From positions 2,726,501 to 2,790,500 of the forward strand of contig NC_057768.1 of NCBI RefSeq assembly GCF_010389155.1: DNA of 64,000 nucleotides, given 5' to 3'. Source of the stretch: Erigeron canadensis. Taxonomy: Eukaryota; Streptophyta; Magnoliopsida; Asterales; Asteraceae. Of the stretch, positions 12,787-25,015 are shown piece after piece (the first letter of the stretch is position 1; each line of letters opens with the position of its first letter). A model generated the notes under the pieces. The model was given only the letters and a program-made list of their open reading frames with translations. It searched no databases and had not been told where the DNA came from. The translations under genes were made by a program, and so were the position numbers.

Positions 12787-13410
12787 CTAGATTTTAGACT
12801 CGTGTCCAACATTAAACACGAGATTTACGATATTAACAATATTAGATCTCCATACATTTAAATCATAAAAGCTTATAATTTTTTAAAAAAACACGGTTTT
12901 AAGTGTTATATTTTGCAAGTTGTAGTACAATAATCATAGGTTCCTCACTGTCATTATTAGCTTAGACATATTGATGGAATTGTTTGCCGTAGTCATTCCA
13001 CAAGGCACATGTTATATATAATAATTTATCTATTATAATATATTTTGAAATAGATGTACTCATAATGTGATATTATTAGGAAAAATAATTAAGAATTAAA
13101 ATATAAACATATTTGTGATCCCTAACTTGACATTCAAGTATATGTATTTAATCATGATGCGCGTTCAAAGTATTCAGGGCTAAAAAGTGTAAATTATTGA
13201 TGGAAAACAAAAAAAGTGTAAATTAATGAAACTTTTTCTATAATAAAAATAACAATATAATTATATATTTGGATAATGATTATTAGGATTTTTAATTTGT
13301 AGTTTATCTAAATGATGACATCATCAAAAGTCAATTTGATGAAATCGAGCGATGTGATTGGTTAATTATTCATTAGTTCAACTGTCTTATAGTATATATT
13401 AAGATTAAGA
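12787..13410 (-). mobile_element. Non-autonomous Helitron, family H1 (internally deleted)
   Basis: Minus-strand orientation. The 3' end CTAG is at 12790-12787, with the hairpin GTGTTTAATGTTGGACAC nearby (stem partly decayed). The 5' end TCTTAATCTTAATATATACT is at 13410. At 624 bp it is shorter than the 822-1204 bp of other copies, because the middle section is missing between about 13160 and 13175. Confidence 0.78.
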
Positions 13411-14012
13411 TATGAAAAAAAATTCAACTTAAAAATCAAATTCGTGACATGTTACTACTATAACTCTCTCTTACACAACTATTATGAACACTTATAACCG
13501 TTATCTGATCTTTTAAGTACGTAGCTATTTATGTAACTTTTAAAGATTAAAAGTTTTATTGAAAAGTTAAAAATTAAAGTAGTGTTTCATTTTTGAGTTT
13601 TTTTATTCCAAATAAAAGCTAAAGCTAATTGCATCCAAACAAAGCTTTTAACACTTTAAAAGCTTTTAATTTTTATTTTTTTTAAACGGCAGAAATGGAA
13701 GTATATTAAATAATAAAATCGACTAATAAGGTGCTAGTGATCAATTACAACCATTCATACTAAAACTCGCTTATAAAGCTTTTAAAAAACTTATGACAAA
13801 CATACCTTTATATAGTGCATATAATAGGTTGCCTATCTATGAAAAGACATATTAATTTATTGTAGCAACTTGTTTAACTTTTGGATAGAGTTTTAAAAAT
13901 ACTTCATAGAAAAGATGACTGTTGAACCCGCTCAATTAACTTGCCCCGGCCCATTCTTTGACCTCAGTAGTTATAAATGAACTTAATTAATTATCACTTT
14001 ATTATAAAGCAA
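13411..14012. other. Upstream region of B3-1
   Basis: The segment 13919-13960 (TTGAACCCGCTCAATTAACTT) matches the promoter of B3-4 (minus strand near 51190-51170) and the promoter remnant of B3-2 (18473-18495). This ties the paralogues together upstream of their coding regions. No other feature seen. Confidence 0.5.
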
Positions 14013-14429
14013 GTCTAAATTTAAGTTTTAATATTTACATTTCTAAAATGTCCCTTATCAATTCTATATTTACCTAAAATAATTATATTACATTTTCTCT
14101 CTCTTCAAATATCAACCAATTATTTTTTTTCTCTCTCGTCCATAAATCATTTATTTCTCCAATTCATTTAAAATCTTTTATCTTAAATACCGTATATCGA
14201 TAAATTATATAAATTATATGGGTGTTCTTAAAATTTCATGCTCTTTCATTAGAGATGATGTCATTCGATATACTTTCGACGAATTTTTAAATATGAGGGC
14301 AGAGCCCGTATAGTTAAGGCATTTGACTATCATCCTCTATGACATATCAACTCCTTTGACATATCACACTCTATGACCTAACTATCACCCTACCATCTCA
14401 CCGCCGCAACGGACGGGTAGTTACTCTCG
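14013..14429 (+). mobile_element. Candidate Helitron in the B3-1 promoter
   Basis: Compared with the B3-4 promoter, about 0.4 kb of extra DNA separates the distal promoter block from the start codon. The insert ends with a hairpin-like CCGCCGCAACGGACGGG and a CTCG-T end, a one-base variant of CTAG-T. The 5' boundary is a guess. If correct, B3-1 carries a Helitron within about 60 bp of its start codon. Confidence 0.4.
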
Positions 14430-14492
14430 TTAGGAATAAAGTGTGCCTGGAGAAGCTAATTATTAAAGTAGATCAAAATTTACCTAATCAAA

Positions 14493-15675
14493 ATGAACTT
14501 AAAAGAAGCATCCTTCTTCAAGATTATACTCAGAGATTCAGATGACTTCATTGTAAGTGTACTACTCACATACATCAACCTTTTTCTCATTTGTTCATAA
14601 TGCTTGCATATACATCTATATATATCTATATATAACTCTATACATATATATGTTTTGCATGTAGCCATTGTCGTCTACATTTACAAAGAAGTACATGGAA
14701 AAGAGCAACGAGACACAAACCATTGTCCTCAGAACAAACTCATCTACCGCTGAATGGAACGTCAAATACTTGAAGATCGATGACAAATATTACTTCATGG
14801 ATGGGTGGCTCAAGTTCATGAAAGATAATGGTCTTCAAATGGGGGACCTTCTTGTCTTTTGGCTTGTGTCTCATTCACCAACAGTCTTTAACATCTTTTT
14901 CTACGCACCCAATTCATGTCTCAAAAATCCATCTAGTTGTTCATCTGGTAATATCGATCCAGCAATGCCAAAGGTTGGCCTTGGTTTAGGTGGTGAGGAG
15001 AAGGAAACTTCCATTGAAGAAGTTCCAGCTTATGATGTTTCGGTGAAAAAAAATATCAAAAAGTCAATATCGAAGATTGTCAGGAAAACATATATTAGTT
15101 GCATTGTAAGTTTTCATACCTTTTTTTTTTTATATATATAAAGTTAGTTTCGATTTAGACGTGTTAGAGACAATTTTAACCAGAGATTTGCTCCTCATGA
15201 AAAATACATTGAGATGAGAAAAATCCAAGACTCTAACCCGAGACGTACCTTGGGAAAAATTCATCTCCGGGACCCACAAATCCCACAAATTTTTATACTA
15301 TATATACATATTAAGCAGATAAATCCATGTATGAGAAACCAAAAGTTTTTTTTATTTTTTTATCAATGAGAATAAATATCTTGTTGCATGCAGCCATTGA
15401 CAAATGTATTCGAGAAAGCAACTGGAATCGGTTGTTATGATACCTTGCTATTGAAGAACAAAGAAGGAAAAAAGTGGAAAGTGGAAATAAAAAAATACAA
15501 GAAGAAAAATCAAATGTTGTACATCACAAAAGGATGGGCAAAGTTCATGAAAGACAATAAGGTGGAAATTGGGGATAGATGTGAGTTTAAGCATGTGGAA
15601 GGCAAGCTAATTCGTGTTCATGTGTTTAAGAAGAGAGGAAGACCTTTGGGCAATAAGTCAAACAACGGTGATTGA
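14493..15675 (+). CDS. B3-1: REM-type protein with two B3 domains
   Basis: Three exons: 14493-14552, 14665-15105, 15394-15675; total 260 aa, all junctions GT-AG and in phase 0. The first B3 domain spans residues about 8-110 (starts FFKIILRDSDDFI; core FMDGWLKFMKDNGLQMGDLLVFWLV). The second spans about 162-257 (core ITKGWAKFMKDNKVEIGDRCEF, then RVHVFKKRGRP). Domains of this kind bind DNA, and paired B3 domains are typical of the REM/VRN1 group, nuclear regulators often active in reproductive tissue. The start ATG was chosen because it opens exon 1 directly before the conserved FFKI strand, as in B3-4. The acidic linker found in B3-2 and B3-4 is shortened to GEEKETSIEE. Intron 2 holds a SINE remnant. 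Looks intact; expression unknown. Confidence 0.85.
15138..15290 (-). mobile_element. SINE remnant in intron 2 of B3-1
   Basis: Similar to the SINE-like sequence at 10990-11185, sharing AAAGTTAGTTTC, AATTTTAACCA and CATGGAAAATACATTGAGATGAGAA-type stretches. The B box is degenerate (minus-strand GGTTAGAGTC, plus 15229-15238). It lies inside the intron, clear of both splice sites. Confidence 0.5.
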
Positions 15676-17079
15676 TTGTTTGATTACATGTGTTGACCAT
15701 TCTATGTTCTTGTGTTTAATTTGGAATTTTCTTTTAGGATTTTCGTGTGTATGACTGTGATTTTGTTTGTGAAACGTGTAAGGTGGTAACTGGTAAGCAT
15801 TTGGACATCCATCTAGCTATTTTCAATTCATCGATAAGTTTGGTGTATTGAATGCATATTTTCTAGTTAATATATGCTCCTGAAACTTTATTATACCGTT
15901 CAAAATTTTCGTCTAATTATTCTAATTGTGATATACTTCTCTCTTTGTACGAGTTATTATCACAAATGAACATATGTATGAGAAATTGATGAAATTAAAA
16001 TGGTTATTTACTTATCTAAGCCAATAGACTTACCGGATTGTATTTCTGTCAAACTGAAAATTTGTTTCGTTATTTTCTTAATAATACTTATAAATGAGTT
16101 CAAAGGTTATCATATATACCATAAAAGTAAATAGTTTAGTTTTAATTTTATATTTTTTGAAGAAATTTATACAAGTGAAGAGATTTCTTTTGAGTTATTG
16201 AAAGTGTTAACTAATTTTTAGTGTGCATGGACACAGTTTTTTGTAAATTATTGTTTTTTTACTGCGGTAAAATAATTATGCCGAAGCACACATATAAAGA
16301 GATAAAGAGATAATATAATAAAAATATGGTGATGCTAGGCTCTGTTTTAGATAAGGTATGCTTTTTCATATTTTTGTTACTTTTCTAATGAACAATAATA
16401 GCCTTTTTTTATTTTTAAAAATACTGAAAGTTATTTTATACGATATGACACAAATATTCTTTTTTTTATTTTCTAAATCATCTTATTTTTTATTTATTAA
16501 TTTAAGTATCTTTACTCTAAGATACTTTTTATTAAATAAATTACACTACCAGTCTCTTCACTTTTAAAAAACTTACACTGATCATTATCTAAATTACATT
16601 TACATCAATAGCTTACAATATTCGTCACCGTCACAATCAGTCATTGTCACCACTCACCACTACATTGTTACTGCATTACGCAAGCACCGTGCTAGTTTTC
16701 TTAAAAACTGTCAATATATCAAGTAACCATTTGGTTGTAGATCAAGTGGCCACTTAAGGCCCGGAGGTTTTATCGCTTTATAAAGAGACGGAGGGCTATG
16801 GAATAAATCTATTCATGCATCTACTCGTATAAAACTAAATCGAGTTTGTTCATTTGTGCTTAACAAAATGCTTTTACAAGCCCACCAATTTCAACCATCT
16901 TCTCTAGCAGATTGCTTACACCCGTCAGCTAGATTAAACCAGTTATTGATATCCAACTATAATTCTATCTCTTACACAAGAGACGTCAGACGTCGTTACT
17001 CCTAATCTTTTAGCCATGTCTCTTCGCAAAACAACTTGAAACACATTTGGAGATCGTGCACTGTACCGCACAGTTTTAA
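15676..17079. other. B3-1 downstream region, duplicated at B3-2
   Basis: From the stop codon to about 16360 this sequence aligns with 25100-25265, 25445-25900 and 27960-28215 downstream of B3-2, allowing for later insertions there. So duplication of the B3 gene included at least 0.7 kb of 3' flank. At 16692-16695 a CTAG-T following GCATTACGCAAGCACCGTG looks like another Helitron 3' end. Confidence 0.55.
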
Positions 17080-18010
17080 TCTACTAATAAACTAAAACAG
17101 GATTAAGGTATTCTTAAAAAGACATGTGTCACAACCTTTAAGCTACATATGTCATTTTTAGTTATTTTTAATTCTATAACTTAATAATTAAAAATTCCGA
17201 TGTATGTAATTTCCTTTTTAAGAGTTTTACTCCAACTCAATTACATACGGATAGTTGATTTCCGTACATAAATGAATCTAAGGATATTGGTAAATTTGTA
17301 GATAATAGTTATATGTTAAATAAATTGTTAATAATATTCATATACATCTGTACTAATTAAATAATAATTTTTAGTTTATCTGCCAATAAATCGTTGATCG
17401 GTACGGGTCCTTTTAATTTATTATTCTATCGAATTAGCTTTTTAAATTGTATATAGTTCAATTCTCTTATTAACTTATAATTAAACTGTAACTCTTGCCA
17501 ATTTTTTCCGCTTCTATTACATATAATAAATTATGGATTTTGTTAAACAGATCTCTAAAGGCTTTCGTTAAGGTGCACTAAATAGTTGTACAATTACTAT
17601 AAATATTTGGAGTGAGCTTTTGATATGGAAATGTACAAATCTTTTATGCATGTTAAGTGAGGTTTTAAAGGTTTTATTTAGCATTTTTCATAAGTTATTA
17701 ACATGAAAACTTCAAAAATTTGAGTTTACCATCCAAAATTACAAAGCTATTTGTCGTCATCCACTATGTTTACATGTTTCAATTTTGATATAATTGTAAA
17801 AATTTTAGGTAAATCCAAAAACTATAACTAAACATATATTATATTTTTCATTACTGTTTATTATAGTTTAACTTTGATCACCGGTTAATTTAATCACAAT
17901 TTATTTCATATTTACAAATCTTGTATGAGGCGTATTCGAATTTTTTTACGATACAATTTATATATATCTACCGTACATCGGACGGGTATTGTTAAAAATA
18001 ATATATACGA
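17080..18010 (+). mobile_element. Candidate Helitron
   Basis: Begins TCTACTAATAAACTAAAACAG after a T-rich A/T junction, a typical Helitron 5' start. Towards the right end there is the hairpin CCGTACATCGGACGG (17971-17985), similar to the hairpins at 33630 and 38111. The terminal CTRR is not clean (CGAG-T near 18009), so the right boundary is tentative. No coding content. Confidence 0.4.
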
Positions 18011-18063
18011 GTAATTGTTATAGTCACTATCTTAATTAATTGTTAGATTGAGTATTAAATTAA

Positions 18064-18434
18064 CAAGGCCGGCTCTTAGCATAGGCAACCTAGGCATGGG
18101 CCGAGGGCCTATTGGTTTTGGGGGGGCATTTGGTTAAATCATCTTATAATCTTATGTATCTACACTTTTTCTCCTGGACTCATAAACACATATTTGGACT
18201 CTTATCAATACAACATTAAACTTTACCAAAGAATTTCAATCGATACATCATTGTAGTTTTTTAGAAATTTTCTTTTATGTTATACATAATTAACAAATAT
18301 TACAGTTGATCGATATGAATTTTCTTATCGTAGAGGTATAATACTTAATGAATTTATCGACTATAATTTCAGGGGCCCATTTTTTCTTTTTGACTTGGGC
18401 CCAATATTTTTTAAGCATTCTCGGAGACACCCTG
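18064..18434. mobile_element. hAT-type MITE
   Basis: The 371-bp element is flanked by the octamer TAAATTAA on both sides (18056-18063 and 18435-18442). Left end CAAGGCCGGCTCTTAG; right end, read inverted, CAGGGTGTCTCCGAGA. Inside, GGGCCTATT and GGGGCCCA stretches resemble the common plant hAT MITEs with GCC-rich ends. No coding frame. Confidence 0.75.
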
Positions 18435-18472
18435 TAAATTAATATACTTTAAAAAAATAAATATTCTTGAAC

Positions 18473-18590
18473 CCGTCCATTTAACTTCACCTCATTATCA
18501 TTTCACTTCTATATAATTGAACTTATTAGAAATATAAACAGTTACATATATAAGTTTTGAAGTGTGCTAGGAAGCTGAATTAGAGTCGAT
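18473..18590 (+). promoter_or_regulatory. Orphaned promoter remnant of pseudogene B3-2
   Basis: TTGAACCCGTCCATTTAACTTCACC and the following 100 bp align with the region just upstream of the B3-4 start codon (51190 down to about 51085), including CACTTCTATATAA, TTACATATAAGTTTT and GGAAGCT. The exon 1 that should follow (as in B3-4) is absent; Helitron and Copia insertions occupy the next 6 kb, and exon 2 of B3-2 resumes at 24614. Confidence 0.65.
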
Positions 18591-18633
18591 CAATGTGATT
18601 GTATTTGTATATATATCTATATCTATATCTATA

Positions 18634-19433
18634 TCTTTAATACAATAATAAGAATCCAAGCTTGATAAAACTATCCACCTCAACTCAAAATTACCTTTAG
18701 AACTTGCCACATAGGATTTTTCCTACATGGCATCTTCATATTTATTTTCATAACTTTTTATCTTATAATATATATATATATATATATGTATATAAACTAG
18801 ATTGCTATAAATAATACTTCATATTATGGAAAGTATATATATAAAAAAAATAAATATTAAAATAGAGACTATATATATATATACAAGATTGTAAAATTTT
18901 AACTAGGGACATAGATAGGATTCCTATTTGATTAAATTATACTTAATTATGAATAATATATTAACTTACAAAATATCTTTAACTTCATTTACTTTACATA
19001 AGGACTTATTTTGCATACGGACGGATTACATATCACGTATACTTTTATATTATTATTTATTTAAACCCCAACATCATAAGAATGCAATTTATAATCTTAG
19101 GGGGAAATATATTATTTTGCTTTATCTCAAATAAAACCAACCCTATATAAACATTGTAGTTTCATAAGAACTTTGTTTTTATTTTAGTTTGTTAAAAAAA
19201 CCTTCATATTTGTTTCACATATGTTTAAGTTTTAATCATATTCAATAATAGGTTCTTCATGCACTTTAAAATAAAAAATTTTGCACGATTAATTTGGAGA
19301 AGACACTAAATATATACCAAGTGTTATACCTTTCAACCATATGCTAAGCATTTGAATATATATTCGTATTATCAACTTTACTTTAAAAAATATTTGAAAA
19401 CAACTCGCGCATCGCGCGGGAGAAAAAATCTAG
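18634..19433 (+). mobile_element. Non-autonomous Helitron, about 800 bp
   Basis: Starts TCTTTAATACAATAATAAGA after an A, ends CTAG (19430-19433) followed by T. The subterminal hairpin is CGCGCATCGCGCG (about 19406-19418), 12 bases before the CTAG. It lies between the orphaned B3 promoter and the Copia element. No coding potential. Confidence 0.68.
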
Positions 19434-19450
19434 TATATATATATATATAT

Positions 19451-19676
19451 TGAGAACTAATAGAATTATAAAACTGATTTTATTGATTATTTCTTGATGA
19501 TCATTACAAGCACAGGACGTCCCTATTTATAATTATCAAAGTTGTTTAACTATGGAAACACAATATGCATATGGCTGGCAATTCCTCTTTTCGTGGGTGA
19601 CAATTATTTCCTAATTATGTAGGAAATCTTCTATTTCGGGATATGATGTTGTGCTGATCCCATTACTCTTTTAACA
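19451..19676 (-). repeat. Copia-1 3' LTR
   Basis: 226 bp; on the minus strand it begins TGTTAAAAGAG and ends TAGTTCTCA. The gag-pol stop codon (TAA at 19673-19671) lies inside it. Confidence 0.93.
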
Positions 19677-22600
19677 CTCCTCCTCAAGTTGAATAGTGGG
19701 ATCATCAAAATTCAACTTGATCAAACATTTTTTGAATATAGTTGTTCCCACTGCTTTAGTAAGAATATATGCAAGTTGATCTTCTGACTTGACAAAAGGT
19801 AATTTAATAATTCCTTTTTCTAGTTTCTCTTTGATGAAGTGTCGGTCAACCTCCACATGTTTTGTTCTGTCATGTTGCACTAGGTTCTCTGAGATTTGAA
19901 TAGCTGCCTCATTGTCACTCATAATCTGAATACTTCCTTTCGGAGTAAACCCTAGTTCTCTCACAAGTTTTTTCAGCCACAATGCTTCCGCTAAGCCTTT
20001 AGCGATACCTCTAAATTCAGCCTCAGCACTTGATAAAGAGACCACCTTTTGTTTCTTACTCTTCCATGTAACAAGATTACCTCCTACTAGAGAAAAATAT
20101 CCTGAGGTCGATCTCCTGTTTCCTTTGTCTCCAGCCCAGTCAGCATCTGTATATATCTGAATATTGAGATGACCATTTGCTTTAAACAGAACTCCATGAC
20201 CAGTGGTACCTTTGAGATATCTGATAGTTCGTAGAACTGCATCCATGTGTTCTTCTTGAGGTTGATGCATGAACTGACTTACTACTCCAACGGCATATGC
20301 AATATCTGGACGAGTATGAGCAAGATAAATTAGCTTTCCCACCATTCGTTGGTATCTACTTTTATCAGCAAGTTTTCCATCCAATTTCATAAACAATTTT
20401 TGATTGACAATCATGGGTGTGTCTGCCGATTTACAATCAATCATCCCGGTTTCTGCCAAAAAATCCAGTATATACTTCTTCTGACAGATAAATATCCGTT
20501 GTTGTGATCTTAACACTTCAATACCAAGGAAATACCTTAGATTTCCCAAGTCCTTCATTTCAAATTCTGCACACAAACTTTCTTTTAATTTTTTGAGTTC
20601 ATTTTCATCATTGCCAGTGATAATCATGTCATCAACATAGATTATCAAACAGGTAATACGATCTCCTTTATGGCTGAGAAACAAAGTATGATCAGCATTA
20701 CTTTGTTTATATCCATACTTCTTCATTGCAAGCGTGAATCTGCCAAACCATGCCCTGGGAGACTGCTTCAGTCCATACAAAGATCTCTTCAGCTTACAAA
20801 CTTCTCCATCTTTGAAATTATGAGAGAACCCGGGTGGTGGATCCATATATACTTCTTCTTTCAGATCTCCGTGTAAGAAAGCATTTTTAACATCAAATTG
20901 ATGAAGAGACCATCCTTGATTTGCTGCTACTGTAAATAGGACCCTTATTGTATCAAGTTTGGCAACGGGAGAGAAGGTTTCAGAGTAATCAATCCCATAT
21001 GTCTAAGTGTACCCTTTGGCAACTAATCGAGCTTTATACCTTTCCACTTCCCCGTCTGGTCTGTATTTAACAGTATAGATCCACCGGCATCCGACTGGGT
21101 TTTTTCCTTGAGGTAGTGTGCACTTGTCCCATGTTTCATTCTTCTTAAGTGCCTCCATAGCATCCTTCCATTTAGTTAATTTCATAGCTTGCTCCACATT
21201 TGATGGAATCTCTTCTGAATATAATTTTGCTATAAATGCCTTTGCTTCTTCAGACAAATATCCTTTTAATGTGTTAGCCATTGGATATATAGAGTTTCTG
21301 GTGATTTTTCCCGGGGAATACCTCTTTGCAGGAATTCCCCTGGTAGATCTTGCTGGTAGCACATATTTTTCCGGGACCTCTTCTGAACTCTTTGTACTAA
21401 TCTGTTCTTCACTCTCCTGCACACCTTGGTTCATGGAATCTGGTATAGTAGTAGATTCAAATGTAACACTCGGTGAAGAATTACTTACCTCGGATATCAG
21501 GTTAGGACTTGTATTTTCGGTGGCACTATTTTGTTCTTCGGAGAAGGATTGCTCAGGAGAGGACTGCTCAGGTGGGGACTGTTCTGGAGAATTATCTGCT
21601 GAAGAATACCCTAGCCAACTCAGTGTGTCAAACTGTTCCTCCCCTTGACCACTGGGTGGCTGAGAATAGTAGTACTTGGTTTCAAGAAAGTCACAGATCA
21701 TTGTGGTGAACATGTGACGAGTTTTCGGATTATAACACCTATACCCTTTTTGGGTTACACCATACCCCACGAAAACACACTTTTCAGCACACGGATCCAG
21801 TTTATCTCGATATGATTTCGGAATATGGACAAAGACAGTACATCCAAACACTTTAGGTGGTAGGGTAAGAGTTGAGGGCGGTGTATGGTATTCAGCGAGG
21901 GTTTTAAGAGGTGTTTTCATTTGAAGTATTTTTGTTGGAAGTCTGTTAATTAGGTAGGTGGCAGTGGCCAGAGCTTCTGGCCAAAAAGATCTTGGAGTAC
22001 ACGATTCAATTATTAAAGCTCTAGTCATTTCTAGGAGGAGTCTGTTTTTCCGTTCAGCAACACCATTCTGTTCTGGGGTGTGGGGACATGTAGTTTGATG
22101 GACTATTCCTTTTGATTGAAAAAATAGGTTCATCTGTGAGTTTATATATTCTCCACCATTATCAGATCTCACAATTTTGATAGACTGTTGAAATTGTGTT
22201 TGGATCGTGGTATAAAAAACAGGGAATCTATCATATACTTCAACTTTATTTTTTAAGAAATAGATCCAAGTCATCCGGGTATAGTCATCAACAAAAATTA
22301 CATAATACCGAAAGTTTTGGCCCCCAAGAACTGGGGCAGGGCCCCACACATCAGAGTGAATTAAAGAAAAGGGAACTTGAACTCTAGTGTTGCTTGGTTT
22401 ATATGTTTGTCTATGGCTTTTGGCTAAAATGCAAGTTTCACAAGAAATTGGTTTATTCAATGGAAAAAGTCTAGGAAACAAAGTATGTAAATAACTAACT
22501 GAAGGATGTCTAAGTCTCCTATGCCATAACCATGATTCTCTTTCCTTTGTTCCATGAGCAAGCATCACACTTCCACTTGTACTAACTTCATCAACATAGT

Positions 22601-24236
22601 ACAGTCCTTCTCTCTCAGTGCCACGCCCAATAATCCGTCCCGTCCTGATATCCTGTAAAAGACAAAAACTTGGATGCATGAGAACCGAACAATTTAATTC
22701 TTTTGTCACATGACTTATTGATAAGAGTTTGTGTGACAATGAGGGAACAAAAAAACAATTAGAAAATTTGATGTCGGGAGAAATTTTTATTGTCCCTCCG
22801 GTTTGTACATCCATTTTCCCTTTATTTGCTGCTTCTATATGTTTTTTCCGGGGTTTTGAAAATTCAGAAAAATCTGACAACTCGTATGTCATCGTATCCG
22901 TTGCCCCGCAGTCAAAAATCCAAAGCCCATTTGATGTTTCACCGTATCCATCAACCTTGTGGGCCTCTCCATTTAACTTAGATAAATTCAAATTTGGTCT
23001 CGGCTCACAATTGACTTTTAGCCCACTATTAAAAACACTGAATGTGGGACGGTTAGATATATATGGTTTATTAAGATTATATTTATTATTTTGGGAATAA
23101 TAATCACACTTTCCTTTTTCTCTTTTACCTTCCACCATCGAAAAAGAGGGCTCTCCCCTTTGAGATCCGGCTGCTATGCCACCAAATCCATCCATCTTCC
23201 GGCCACTATTACCTTCTTTATTATGGCTTGTTGTAGCGGTGGGATTCTTTTCTTTACTAGATCGCGTATTCTTTTTGGGACCGATCCACCAATCCGGGTA
23301 CCCGACTTTCTCGAAACACTGTTCCTTTGTGTGCCTTGACATACCACACTCATCACATTTTAGATGAGATTTATCATCTGGTACACCCTTTTTCTTATTG
23401 CCGATTCGGCGGTAACCTTTTGAGACAAAACCGCCACCGGTGTTTTGATCACCAGATCCGCCGCCGCTAGGATGGTCACCGGCGATTAAGCCGGCGGCAA
23501 ACCCTTGTGTTTCATTGATAGTTGCTCCCATAATCAACTGGTGAGCGGCTTCTTTGCGAACCATGGAGTATGCGGCCTCGACAGTTGGAAGTGGGTCGAC
23601 CCGAAGAATCTCTCGAACAATCGGTTCAAACTTCCGATCTAAACCATTCAAGAACTGGAACAATTTTTGATCGGATCTTATCTTGGCATACACTTTGATA
23701 TCTTCTGGACACTTCATTGGATTTGGGTCGATTCGATCGATTTCGCCCCATATTCCTTGTAAGGAAATCCAGAATTCTTTAAGGGTTTAATTGGCTTGTT
23801 TGAGTTCATTGGATTTAACATGCAGATTAAAGGTTTGGAGTTTATCTTTACCACTACTGTAGGTGATTGTTAATGCATCCCACAGTTCTTTGGCAGTGGC
23901 GAATTCGGTAAGGTTTCCTGCTAAGGTTGGGTCAATATTTTGGATGAGCCATGAGAACACGATCAGGTCTTCTTGTTCCCATAGCTCCTTTTTTTCTGTT
24001 GTTAATTTTTCTGATGGTGTTTGGGTTAAATGAGATAAAAGATTTTTTGATCGGCCGCCTATAGCAACCCGGATCATCCGGGTCCATAAGGCATAGTTGT
24101 TACTCTTTAACTTCAAGTTAATCTAAAGATTATCTGATAACTTGGGGTTTTGGGATTGTTGGTTGGTATTATTTTGTAAGAAAGTAGCTAATTGTAATGC
24201 CAAATCGGAGTTGGAGCTGCTGGCATCATCTACCAT
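19671..24236 (-). pseudogene. Copia-1 gag-pol polyprotein, one frame with three nonsense codons
   Basis: Starts at ATG 24236-24234 and stays in one frame for 1522 codons to the stop at 19671. Three in-frame stops interrupt it: 24125-24123 (TAG), 23789-23787 (TAA) and 21005-21003 (TAG where GYTQTYG is expected, so probably CAG to TAG). Domains in order: Gag; CCHC knuckle CDECGMSRHTKEQC; protease with WIFDCGATDT (the usual DSGA serine is cysteine here); integrase HHCC zinc site and DDE core (SDVWG, VRSDNGGEY, EQNGVAERKN); reverse transcriptase with LKRSLYGLKQSPRAW and catalytic YVDDMIITGN; RNase H with YTDADWAGD and SSAEAEFRG. No frameshift was seen. It cannot make full polyprotein now, but was active recently. 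The protease change is a fourth likely defect. Confidence 0.9.
19677..19687 (-). promoter_or_regulatory. Copia-1 polypurine tract
   Basis: Minus-strand TTGAGGAGGAG directly abuts the 3' LTR, the place where plus-strand DNA synthesis starts. It is also translated, giving the EEE before the final residue of Pol. Confidence 0.8.
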
Positions 24237-24310
24237 GGCGACTGTAGTTTCGATTTAGGCGATACGTTTAGGTGTTTATTTGGTAGATGATGATGCCCCA
24301 AGGACACGAG

Positions 24311-24322
24311 GCTCTGATACCA
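24311..24322 (-). promoter_or_regulatory. Copia-1 primer binding site (tRNA-iMet)
   Basis: Minus-strand TGGTATCAGAGC lies immediately inside the 5' LTR. It is complementary to the 3' end of initiator tRNA-Met, the primer used by most plant Copia elements. Confidence 0.95.
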
Positions 24323-24548
24323 TGAGAACTAATAGAATTATAAAACTGATTTTATTGATTATTTCTTGATGATCATTACAAGCACAGGACGTCCCTATTT
24401 ATAATTATCATAGTTGTTTAATTATGGAAACACAATATGCATATGGCTGACAATTCCTCTTTTCGTAGGTGACAATTATTTCCTAATTATGTAGGAAATC
24501 TTCTATTTCGGGATATGATGTTGTGCTGGTCCCATTACTCTTTTAACA
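24323..24548 (-). repeat. Copia-1 5' LTR
   Basis: 226 bp, TG...CA ends. On the minus strand a TATA-like TATAAATAGGG (plus 24393-24403) would set the transcription start. Differs from the 3' LTR at five positions. Confidence 0.93.
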
Positions 24549-24613
24549 TATATATGTTGTTTTGCATATATCTATATGATTGTATACATATGTTGTTTTG
24601 CATATATATGTAG

Positions 24614-24984
24614 TCATTGTCACCTGCTTTTACAAAAAAGTATATGGAAGAAAGCAACGAGACGCAATTAATTGTCCTCAAAACAAACTCCACTACTGCC
24701 GAATGGAACGTTAAATACTTGAAGATCGATGACAAATATTAATTCATGGATGGATGGCTCAAGTTCATGAAAGATAATGGTGTTCAAATGGGGGACTTTC
24801 TTGTCTTTTGGCTCGTGTCCCGTTCACCAACGGTCTTTGAAGTCTTTTTCTACGCACCCAATTCATGTCTCAAAAAACAATCTAGTTGCTCATCTGGTAA
24901 TATCGATCCAGCAATGCCAAAAGTTGGCCACGGTTTAGGTGGTCCAAGTGCAAGCGCAGACGCAGACGCAGACTCAGACGCATG

Positions 24985-25015
<31 letters not shown>

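Larger units (their letters stand above)
19451..24548 (-). mobile_element. Copia-1: near-complete Ty1/copia retrotransposon
   Basis: A 5098-bp element bounded by two 226-bp LTRs (19451-19676 and 24323-24548) and oriented on the minus strand. The flanking pentamer TATAT is present on both sides but sits in AT repeats, so it is weak evidence of target duplication. The LTRs differ at five positions by my count (2.2%), mostly C/T or G/A changes, which points to a fairly recent insertion. Short LTRs, about 5 kb length and one gag-pol frame fit the Ale/Retrofit type of plant Copia. It landed within B3-2, between its promoter remnant and exon 2. Confidence 0.93.

Noticed and set aside
21118..21648. 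176-codon frame on the plus strand within Copia-1
   Set aside because: Antisense shadow of the integrase-RT linker and RT part of the minus-strand polyprotein.
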